This document shows, piece after piece, positions 11,101-21,841 of a stretch of 64,000 nt of DNA. How positions within the stretch are numbered: the stretch's first letter is position 1; every line of letters starts with the position of its first letter. The notes beneath the pieces are model-generated. The model saw nothing but the letters and a program-made list of their open reading frames with translations, was not told the origin of the DNA and did no database searches. The position numbers and the translations under genes are program-made. The stretch is from the NCBI GenBank assembly GCA_948470475.1, contig OX419343.1:1306163-1370162 (forward strand), in the 5' to 3' direction. The DNA comes from Galaxea fascicularis (lineage: Eukaryota; Cnidaria; Anthozoa; Scleractinia; Euphylliidae).

Positions 11101-14100
11101 CGGGGAGCAAACAAAACCAAGTGGATGTAGGACGTGGTCTGTCAATTTTGGTCACACTGGTCGCTTTTCCAATTTGAATTCCAGCGTTTTTTATACCTTC
11201 ATCGGTGATCGAAGAGCTAACAGTTCTCCTCCGGCTTCTGCCGGCTCTGCGGTCTGGTCGCAGCGTTCGTGAGTGAGGAACATCTTCCAGGACGAACTGA
11301 ATGCCTTAAAAAAAGACAAGAATTTCAAATGGTTGAGAGTAAAATAAAACTCGGTCTCTGCTTATCTAGCCTTATTACAGAGGATAAACATTAACTTGAA
11401 ACCAAATTCTTTTATTCTTTCCTAAAGGTAACAGGTACTCTACCATTTATTTCAAATTAAGCACAATAGTGCGAACTTAAAAACAGACATTAGGGTCAAA
11501 GTCACCCTTGAAAGAAGAGTAAACACGACAAAAAATCAGAAGGAGAGCTTACCATTTCTTTTAGAATTTCTGAGATGGAGCTCAAATGGCATCAGATATC
11601 TGTACATAAACAGGATACAGGTTAAAATACTGAATTCCAGCGAGAAATGGCATCAACAACAAACTACCATACCTTTTACTTCTTTGAAAAGGTAATTTTA
11701 AATATAGAGGATATAACTGGTCAACATCCCAGCAACTGAATTTCGTTTCAGTAAGTTTAGCGAATTCTTTATCCAACTCATTCCAATCGTTCGCTTATCC
11801 TCTCATCATATGCGAGTCTTTCGCAGATATGACTGACTAGGTTTGTTGGGAAGCAGTGTTGGTGCAGCGGTGAGAGCGCTCTCAGTTCAGTTGTTTGGTT
11901 TGTTCATTCATTATGCAGTCACTGGTCTAGTCATCAATATATTTGTTTGCTCATCTTGAGCATTTTAATTAGTGGAGTACCTGCCACTAACAAAAACATT
12001 TTGCTTCCTCGCTGCGCAAACGAGGAAACATTTGCCGCAACAATGTTTCCACGACAATGTTTCCTCGTTTGCGGAGGCCTTGACACTACGTAAGAGTGAT
12101 TTTCAATTGAAAACCAATACAATTACTCTGACCAATCACAACAGACGCAAATAGCTCATAAAACCAATCAGAATTAAAGTAATTACAACCGGCACGAAGC
12201 GCGGGAAAATACGCGCGTGCAACTTGCGGTTGGTTTTGGTTTTGCTTCTCATTGGCTGAGAAAGTCACACGAGTTTTATCAACCAATCAAAGAGCAGAGT
12301 AAAGCAAAACCAATGACTTTTTTGCTCTATTTCGTCGTTCAATTCACTTACTTTTGATAGAAGACTCTAGCTGCGCTACATGTCCCTTCATAAACCACAT
12401 CTGAATCCAGGAGCTCGTTGTACACTTTGTTCCACAGTTTACACTGACAAACCTGAAATTTGCGACAAGGAACTGATTAACTTAGCTGATGATGATATCC
12501 ATACAGGAGACTGTTTTTTTTTTTCAAGGGTAGCGAAGTAGAACATGAAAAAGGCCAGTTGGAATCACACAACCAGATTATACTTTGTTGTGAATAAGTT
12601 GTACAAATCATACGGGATGTAGATATAACCATCTCAAATGCAGCTTATTACGTTTGAGACGGGATCACTTCTTAGTTGTGCCACTGTTACTCCTTAATCA
12701 GCAAAAGTTGAGCGAAATAATGAGAGAGGGAAGGAAAGATGCGGAAGGGAAAGAGAAGGGATCCCGTGAGATCGGTTACCAGCGCGGTAAGAGTGCTGTT
12801 TGGTGCTCTCGAATATCTCAAGAGTTGCTTGTATTTTCTTGATACACCCAAGAGCATTTTATTTCAACAATATTTTATTCACAGTATTTGCTCTAAGAGC
12901 ACAAAGTGCAGTCAAAATACTTGGCATGTGTGTATGGCAAGAAGTGATATATCCCTAGGTATACAACGAGAAAGCTCTGCATAACCAATTTATAGCATGC
13001 CATGGAAAATACCCAGGTCCACACAATCAGTTCGACATAAGCCCAGTGCATAATGAGAAGGTTGCCTGCAATACCAACGAATGCACGGCTTTCTCCCATA
13101 CAAGTAACTGTATTTTCTACTGATGTTCTATCGCGTTGTGTATTCCTATAACGATAACATGGTCCTCTGCTTACATTTTCAAATCCTCCATTTTGTACAA
13201 CCAAGTTGTAGAATTTAAAAAGACTGATCCGTTTTCCCCGCCACATTGGTTCTTTAGGTACATTTGAACCCTGCTGCTCTAAAAACAACTCCAGACTTTC
13301 AATGAATTCCTTCTCCTGTGACAAGAAGAACAAAGTCATCATGTAATTGTACCAAACTCGAGTTAAACGTTGAGTATTGAGCTACTCAAAACACAGTCAC
13401 TGATCCAGGACTTCTATCAGATGAGACAATTTGTCATAGTCGACAACTTTATGGGGGACATTTCAGTTTTCTTAGGGCAGTGTTTTTGCAATCTTTTAAA
13501 TTGTGAGTATGAACCTTTTAAAGCGCTTTTTCATAAATTATAAAACAGTTATTCATACTAGTTCCCAGGAAACTCGTGACGCTGGCAGCCATACAGTTTG
13601 TATCGGAGTTGCCTTCGCATTGACTCACACTGGGTCCACATTGGCGTATCTGCATTTTGGTTGCCGTTTATTGTTAAAACATGTTAACTACGACAAACCA
13701 ACTTCTTGCACTCAAAAAATTTGAAGTGCACTGAAATGGTACAGTAGGCGAATTTGAAGCGGACAGTTTTGCTCAAACTGCGCCACTCCCTCAAAGACGT
13801 GCTCCGGATGAGACACTGAAATACTGTATCAGTTTTCTTTTGTGTCGTACCAGTTTCACTAAACGATACGCATTTCCACTGGTTTATGTTCACGCAGTGC
13901 GCCTTAAATGGTTCCGCGCACGTAATGCGAATGCCTTGGAATCAAAAAGCGTTTTGAGCGTACAATATGCGTTCCCCAAGTTACAAAGCACGTGATAGAC
14001 CTACAAAGAGGTGGATAAAGTCTGTTAAAGAACAGCTTCAGCCAAAAAGAATCAGTGTGGCAGAAGCCACACAGCTTGCAATCAGGAGGCAACCTTTTCT

Positions 14101-17100
14101 GCTCGACGCTTCACGGTACAAGTTCTAGGTGATGGTTTTTGGTTCACTGTAACCTTTTTATGGTTAGCAAACTTGCACCATTCGATCACACAATAAAAAA
14201 AGCATAAATAAAACTAACAGTGACCTGCCCACAAGAAATTTCCCACGCATAACGCCTCTTCTATCTAAGTGCGGCAAATTGCGAGCGAAAAAGTTACGAT
14301 AGGTTTTGGGTTTCCTTTGGCGCGAGCTTTATCAACCAATGACTTTGCGATACATGGGAAAACCAAAGGAAACGAGGATTACTATTGACACTCAATTTAA
14401 AACAACTCTAAGAGAGATTTAGGTGCTGCAAGATTCTCACACGTGATTGGGCGTGAACACATTTTAGGGAGTCCACAATTAGCATCCAAGCAGTTCAAGT
14501 TATGTAGGCTAAACTCTCAGGCACTTTCACCAACGCCCGGCTGAACACACTAAACAGCCCCCTTCCACTGGCAAACATCTCATTGACGAACACGCTATTG
14601 TCCCGAAAGAGCTTGACAGACATTTTTCCGTTCTCAAGAAGTGCAGTTCGATTGTTTAGTGCATGCTGCTAATTAGAGAATTAACACCATCTCTCAATGT
14701 CCAGTCGGACTCAATTCAAGCAAAACTATTTGCGTGATATTACCGTATTTAATTAAGAAGTAGGTTAATCTTATGCGAACAATTTTCTGACAGTTCGTTT
14801 AGTTCATTCGAACTTGAAAATGGTGTCACGATGTCTCCGAAACATTGCTCTTTTATATCGCTAAATTTTTACTCCTCTCCTTTTTACGAAACCGTTGCTT
14901 ATCATGATAACAATTAGCACCACCATTAAAAAACTTCTTAAGAGAGTACTACCTGAGTGAAACATTCGCCTCCGATTAAAGTAAAACGTTGTCAGGCCCT
15001 GTTGTTCATGGATCTACTTGTCCCATACACATACCTTCCAATCTGAGTCCATCACGTCTCCAGTGTCGCATAGCCATGGCTTATTCATCGTGATTGGTAT
15101 AGTCGGTGAGTTCAAAGGCGTGGTGGATTTTCTTCGCTCAGGAACTTTCGATTCCTGAACTTTTTCAGTCGGAGCTTGTTCTGTGTAAGCCACAGAAGTG
15201 GCAGGCTTGTCATCCTCTGAGAATATGAAAAAAACAAACAAACAAAAACAGACATACATCAAAGCTGCATGGTAATTCTTTCTATGTATAGTAATCATCG
15301 CAGTCAGCAGGTTTAGTATACAGTAAAAACCCACATAAAAGAACAAGTGGATTAGGAACCTCCAGGCTGAAATTTGGTAAAAAGAACACCATATACAAAA
15401 GAACCAATTCAGCCTGATAAATTCAACTGGTTCTTATATTTCAGGAAATACTGGGTACCAGCATATTTTTTAGGGTAATTTTTATGTTGCTGTGTTGGTT
15501 ACCTGGTTCAAGCACCTATTCCAAAGCTACTACCTCTCATTTATCTGTGCCAGCAACTCCCTTGTGATTAATGACCAGTCCCTTGATTTGAGAGGATGAA
15601 GTCAATTAATAAAGCAGCGTCCGTTGTGCAACACAGTGTGTAATTTTCAGACAAAATTTCAGAACATGTTAAGAACAGCATGAGGCTGATTTTTCACTAA
15701 GTACCCAATGTATAAGAACGGCATCAGCCTGAAACTGAAAAACATAGGTTCTTTTATGCGGGTTTTTACTGTAACTCATGAAAATAAACCAATCCATCTC
15801 TGTTCTCATATCACTCTTCCTTAATCTCCCAGCCAATAATCCCCCATTCTTATCATATTATGTATGGACGAATAGAGTCTCAGAACCTGGCCCACTAGGA
15901 AACTCAAGAGATTGCAGCGAATTATAGAAACACTTGAAGGTATTGGTCTTTTCAGGATAAATTAAGTTTATTATTAATGTTATTGCAGAGCCAGGTTGCT
16001 AACCCATCTGCCGGCCCCCACCACACCGGAAACTACCTTACGAACATAGTGTGGGATCTTTTACGCTCCCTTCAGATTTGACGTGTGGAAGAAAAGGAGA
16101 CAAGGCCAACGGAGTCCAATGACGCGATCACCTGAACTGAAGCAGCCAGCATCATCTTGTCAGTTATCTTAAACCCGGATTAAATCCAAGGCGATCACAG
16201 AGAATACTCACTCTCATTATATTTAAAATGGCACGTTTCCAGTCTTTCATCAGTCGTCTTACTTATGGAGTTATCGGCTTCCTTAAGAGCAAACTCGTAA
16301 GATTTCTTCAGCTCAATCAACTGTCGACCTTGAATCTTTTTAAACTTGGGTGCTCTCTCTATCTCATTCAAGGACCGCAAAGGGTGCACAAGGGCTGGCA
16401 CTAGCCACGCACGAGAACGAGGCCAGCCAAAAAATTCCACGTGATAATGTGTGATCTCATTTTCTTTGTCCAGCGGTGCATCGTAGTATTCTCCACATGT
16501 GGGATCTCGCGTCAACAGGCCTGGCCAACTGGATTAGGGATATCAGTAATAAATAGAGAAAAAGGCGTCAAAAGTTAACTGGAGGAACGAAAAGGAAAAC
16601 AACGCTACTATAGTCAGGAGCACAAGTATTGTGAATCTAATTAATTAATTAATTAATTAATTATATATTATTTACTTACCGGCGCCGTCATCATTAGCAT
16701 ATGATCATATAGTTTCAACAGATAAAATAATAAAACGACTGAGAGTATTCAGTTATGATTTAAAAGAAATTTGAGCAAAATATTGGAAAATTTCAACAAC
16801 CTTACACCTTCGGTAAAAAGTTCAACTTCATAATTCTATTTGAATACTTACAAGAAAAATGAAAGAAGAAACACTTCACAGATTTTATAAACAGAGTGAA
16901 GCTAAAATATCTTCTTGCTGTGCTGGAAACAACAATCGGCCATAGGACATTGTCGAACCAAATTTTGAAAATGTCCAGCCAAATTGATAAAATATTTGAC
17001 CACCTCCTGACCCTCCTGACCCTCTCCCTCTCCCCCGCCCCCTCCCCTCCGATAAATGTAAGTTATGTCGTTGTTAGAAAAAAGATGAATTAATGCTTGT

Positions 17101-17737
17101 GACAAAATATTGCTGCAATTGGCCGTTCCGAAATTCAAAAGGGAACTGGGGCGAGTTTCAAAGTTTGAAGTAATCGATAAATTGACACCATCACCATGGT
17201 TTCTGTTCAACCTAAAAGAATCAAACTTGGTCAAACGACCAATCTCAATGTTATCTTTCATGTGATGGTGTCAATTTATCGATTACTTCAAAATTTGAAA
17301 CTCGCCCCAGTTCCCTTTTGAATTTCGGAACGGCCAATATATTATTGCTGCACTGACCTTTTATTTATTTATTTATTGGCTAAATAAAGACTACTAAAAA
17401 ACTTATGTTTTATTGACACTCACGGTGGATATCCCGGCATTTTAGCTATTACCACTTCTCCCTCGGGAAGAAGACTGTAAATGAACTTCATGTGCTTTGG
17501 TTTCTTGGCTTTCTGTTCCACGGCAGAACACGTGTTAAACCGAGGGTCACGATTGAGCCAGCAGTACCATGAACTGTCCTCCACGCCTTTGGCTTCTTCC
17601 GCTGAAATTTGGCGCCATTTGTGGCAGTGTTCGTTTTCACATTGTACCCATATGCAAACAGGTTCCTCCTCTGGCACAGTGGGCGAGTGACTCGAGTTAC
17701 GAGAAGGTTTCAACAGTCCATGCTTTCTCTTTGGCAT
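8199..17737 (-). CDS. ZCWPW1/2-like histone-mark reader with CW, PWWP and ARID domains (13 exons, 543 aa)
   Basis: Exons (minus): 17737-17424, 16528-16212, 15216-15035, 13315-13175, 12452-12352, 11569-11553, 11304-11197, 10894-10844, 10714-10607, 10303-10196, 9374-9344, 9066-8966, 8251-8199. All introns are GT-AG and phases sum to 1632 nt. An in-frame TAG upstream of the ATG supports the start. Residues 29-75 form a CW zinc finger (WVQC at 30-33, C38, KW 40-41, C59, C70), a fold known to read H3K4 methylation. Residues 91-195 are PWWP (GYPPWPG; YHVEFFG), a reader of H3K36 methylation. Residues 272-355 are a full ARID (RGKRISLFKFYNLVVQNGGF; LWNKVYNELL; SAARVFYQK), a DNA-binding fold. The rest is acidic and Ser-rich with a helical segment (EKELQQLERLLLSLE). 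Vertebrate ZCWPW1/2 have CW and PWWP; an ARID is not part of them as I know the family. A nuclear chromatin role is inferred. Confidence 0.88.
9761..10138. mobile_element. MITE with CAGGGTTCGTACAC termini
   Basis: CAGGGTTCGTACAC at the left is exactly inverted at the right (GTGTACGAACCCTG), 378 bp apart, in an intron of the CW-PWWP-ARID gene. The interior repeats caaggactttcaagg-type words from both ends. The CAG terminus is hAT-like, but no target-site duplication is evident. Confidence 0.75.
11001..11025. repeat. (GTCT)n microsatellite
   Basis: Six perfect GTCT units in a longer pyrimidine/purine-biased tract (10950-11060), within an intron. Confidence 0.9.
12007..12077. repeat. Inverted repeat around TTTCCTCGTTTGCG
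   Basis: gcaaacgaggaaaca at the left pairs with tgtttcctcgtttgc at the right; a partial extra copy lies between them. It sits in an intron. Confidence 0.65.
16638..16663. repeat. (TTAA)n microsatellite
   Basis: Six to seven tandem TTAA units in an intron. Confidence 0.9.
17117..17338. mobile_element. Foldback element, ~78-bp arms
   Basis: 17117-17194 and 17262-17338 are almost exact reverse complements (aattggccgttccgaaattc ... mirrored), with a loop of about 67 bp. It lies in intron 1 of the CW-PWWP-ARID gene, 86 bp past the first donor, so the pre-mRNA could form a long hairpin. Confidence 0.85.
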
Positions 17738-20700
17738 GACGCTCCGATATAAGGATGATGAGCTGTTGTAATCCAGACAAAATAAGTTCTACTATCAAGA
17801 GTTGTCTCCTTACTGATGTTACTAGAACACTCAAACCAAAGTGTGGTCGATTGCTACTATATTGAAGGACACTTTCATGTACTTTACAACTACAATTTCT
17901 TTTTCGAGCGTCCATAAATGGTATTTTGGTTTTTTCCAGTTTCTGCTCTATTTTATGAATTTCAACAAAAACAACGATAACCTCAAAAGTAACGTATACA
18001 ACCCCAGGGGCAGATCCAGGGGGGTGGATTGGGTGGATAGCCACCCCGCTTCGGAGAAGCCCACCATAAAAATCTAATACGTGAAAAAAAGGAAATACAT
18101 GCATGGGTCCCAAAAAATATAGTATAGTTTGGTGGCCGACTGTATCAGCCACCTCTCATTAAAAAATCCTGGATCCGCGCCTGCAACCCGCATGTAGCAA
18201 AGGCTAATCGAGGCGGGTTGTATGGAGACTAGAGAAAAAAACTAACTGAAGGGAAAAATACATGTAAATGTGGACAAATAATAGAATATTATTGACGTGA
18301 ATTGACAAGATAGAGTTCAAGATTGTATCAGCGATATACACTCTTTTTTTTTTTTTTTTTTTATAAGAACGTCTAATTTTGGAGCTGAGACTCGACGCTC
18401 CTATTTTTTTCTCGATTTGAGCCTGGAAACGTTTTTCTCGCCAACCAACTGTAGGTAAATTTAGCTTTACCGCAGAAAGCATTCAACATGGAGGTTCACA
18501 ACGCGCCATAAAGTCACCAGATTTTGCAGTGAAAACGCAGAAAAGTTCATGCGTACATAGCACACTATTCATTTAAAAGAATGAATGAGCAAAATAAAGA
18601 TGTTTTTAACTGACTCTAAGCCTGAGTTATATTCTAAGCATGTTCTTAAAATCTGGGTTAATCCCAGGTTCTTATAAAAAAAGAGTGTAGTATATAGAAA
18701 CTTACTCAAATAATTGCGACTGCCAAATAGACTCCAAGACATGGAATTAACACTATTTGAGATATACGAGTTAATTTTAGATAATAGAACAGGCGCCTCA
18801 ACGTATGCGTCCTCACTGCTCAAAACTGCAAAAGGCGCTTTACGGATTCCGTATGAAGACATTTCACCAGGACTTCAAGTCCTTAAAATCAACAAAGTAT
18901 CATAATACGGGTGTTCCAAAGAAGAGAATGGGTAAAAACAATTTTGCCCGATCGTCACCAAGATAAATGTTGTCGAAATTCTCAGTAGAAAAACATTCAA
19001 GCCGAACGCCCTTCTGGAAAGCGCGGGAAGAATACAATAAAGATATCACTGTGTCCATAATTACCAAGTGACGTTGATTGAATAATTTACCAAGTGAAAC
19101 TTATCAGCGGAAGTGGCAAGGAAGAGCATCTCTTTCCATCTGTCAGTACAATTAGTGTCAGATAAAGAAAATCCTAGTAAAAACAGCCGAGAATGTCATA
19201 GGTTTCCCGGAATGAAAGTTATCAGTCTTTCGTTCCCTCGCAAATCACTTGAAGCAAGCGCAACTTGACGATGGTTGTTTGCAAGACGATCCAAAACTGA
19301 GAAAATTAAAATTCTAGTCCGAGCAGGTGGACATACAGAACCGATTGATTTTGTTCTTCTTATATTACAGCCTTTATAATGACTGGGATTTTCATAAATG
19401 ATACCAACTCGATGAAATTCGTCGTTATATGTTACACCTTGGTTGAAATATTTACAACGTTACCGACTAAATTTAGTGATACTAACTTAAGTTGTCGCCG
19501 ATTTTATCACTCAAATTCTGAATTGCTTAAACGCGATTAAAAAATCAGATTTTCATCACAACTTACTGAGACTTCCAGGAGATGAAACTGAGGTTATTCT
19601 TGGCATCTAGCGTTTCAGAAATGACCATACAAAATCGAGGCAGTTCTTCTAACAGAGGGAAGTCCAAAGTTTAGCAGAAACAGGAACTTGTTGCAATATT
19701 TCCTGTGAAAAATATATCTGCCTCTTCCTACCGGGTGATAGTTTCACTCAATTAGTCAGCAGGACGCTTACAAAACAATAAAAAAACACCTTTGATATAT
19801 AACCTACATTCTGTTTACAAGACTATTCGAAACGTGGATACTGGCCCCAAAAGAATTGCAGGACTGTAAGATCGAGTTATCCGGGATTAGCTCATTCTCA
19901 TCGGTTCTAATTCAGACTGGAATCTCTTTCTCCTAAGTTCTAGAAATTGATCTATCAAAATTCTCTTTGTTTCCAGTGGTAAATTCGAGCAAGTTCTCTT
20001 CGTATTTGCCAATATTCCAAATACAGTACCACAGGTCCTGTAGCTTTGTTTCGCGTGCCACCTCGCGACATTCCCGTTAAGATTTTTTAAACACTCTTTC
20101 ATAAACAAATCTTCTTGTTCTTTTCACCACGTGACGTATGGCAAAATAAGGGGAAAAGGATTATTTAATTCACATTCTCTAAACTACCATTGTATCAATG
20201 GATTAGAAACTCCGCAACTGACACTCATTCCATCTCGTCGCGTTGCTGGAGCCACGTGGATCGTAGGAGAGATTAAGTGGAGGCTGTATACTCACAACCG
20301 AAGAGTTGTTTTGCATCGAAGATTCAATACCGAGACAAAGGGGCGATACAGGAAATATCTACGGTATATTTAGGGAACTACGTAACTACGGAGGCGGAAG
20401 GTCACGGCACAAAATTAAACCACGTCAGTTCACCTGTACAAGAATTTCATTCTCCTTAAACGATAACACGGCACCTCACTCAAACAGGCCGTCGCGGCGT
20501 TCGTTTTATTTGCTTGTATGGTTTCTTCCTTCTTTCGTCCGTTAAAATATCAAACCAAAAAGAAAATTTAAACCTTCCACAAAGTACGTGGGTAAATTAT
20601 CTCCTGGTCGATGCAAAACACGCTATTTTCACTGAACCGAAACGAAAGCCTATTCCGGACACCTTGCATCAGCGAGCAGATTACGCATTTCCGGTGTCAA

Positions 20701-21841
20701 GTACATATTGCTGCCGACACGAAACAAAAAATTTGTTGATTAAAACCCTTGAACAACAGAAATACATCTTCACTTGGAATTTCAAGATCTAACGCAACAG
20801 CAAGGCTTTGAAAATTTACATGTCATAAATTATTGGAATTATCGTAAATGAGGGAGACAGGGAGTCATGTAAACTTTAAAAGTTTAGAATACCTTACTTC
20901 ATTAGTTTATGTCCGTTCATAGCCCAGTTGTTCTAAATTTCCGAAACTACACCTGTAAGACCTATTTTACGCGAACCCAGAGACAAATATTTTTTTGGCG
21001 GGCGAAGAGTACATTTCAAGAACATATTTTGAAAAGAGTCTAAAATTGCTTCACGCTCCAGTTGTACTTATTTAAGGCTTATGTCACAGAGTCAAAAAAG
21101 AAGCCAATAAATCGAGTCCCACTTCCTAGCGATGTCGTTTGATAATTCCAAGGTTTAAACCTGCAAAATAATTATTCTTTGGATCGATTTCTTCTGTCAT
21201 ACAGCATAGCCTTTTCGATCATTGTGTTCTGTTTCCCTCCACCGGAAACAACTGGGTGTCCCCAGTGACAAAGCAAGTTCGACTCTAACCAGAAACACTT
21301 CAGATTGAAACAAAACCTACGATGTTTTAGCTAGCAAAGATGAAAAAAATGAAACAGAATTCTGCCATTGTCATTCATTCATAACAAGATTCTCGAAATC
21401 GGTCAACTTCGAAAACAATACGAGATGTTTTGGTTAAGCTTAACTTTTGTCCCAACACGCGGTTCGTTGTTTGGTTAGACAGGAAGCCGAACCAGACGTA
21501 TTCGCTGAGTTTGCTCACAGTTTTTTAAAAGAACTTTACAAAATTATTACCGTCGAGTACTTACCTTACATTGTTATGATTTTCCCAGGTATTCCGTATT
21601 GTTTAAAGGTGCAAAAGCTTTTGATGTCTATCGCATTGAAATTCACAAAGACTGACAGCGAGCACGTTATTTCCTCTTCATTTTTCCCGCTAAAGTCAAC
21701 CGCTGTGCACCAGAAAAATTTAGACCCGTTTGCACTGTTGCGCATGCTTGTGTTTCAGAAAACGCTGAAAGGAGGACCATCGAAGGATTCTAGAAAATGT
21801 CGGAAGTCATGTAGAATGGTGCAGAAGTTTGCTCTTGGAAC
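17738..21841. other. Intergenic region between two divergent genes
   Basis: 4.1 kb between the start of the CW-PWWP-ARID gene (-) and the aldo-keto reductase start (+), so it must hold both promoters. It contains one MITE (18005-18184) and a poly-T tract at about 18343. Several ORFs of 60-140 codons occur but none has a recognisable domain. No TATA box is convincing. Confidence 0.5.
18005..18184. mobile_element. MITE with GGATCCGCGCCTGC-type ends, copy 1
   Basis: Left end ggggcagatccagg and right end cctggatccgcgcctgc are imperfect inverted copies. A second copy with intact ends is at 41413-41613. The interior contains a g/c-rich ggtgg...ccacc pair. Confidence 0.65.

Noticed and set aside
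18706..18862. Minus-strand ATG-led 52-codon frame ending at a good GTAAGT donor
   Set aside because: It could be a first exon, but splicing to the nearest acceptor before the CW-PWWP-ARID start puts that gene out of frame, an in-frame stop precedes the gene's own ATG, and the peptide is unrecognised.
19887..20108. 73-codon minus ORF (MFMKECLKNLNGNVARW...)
   Set aside because: No recognisable motif, no supporting splice sites or neighbouring exons.
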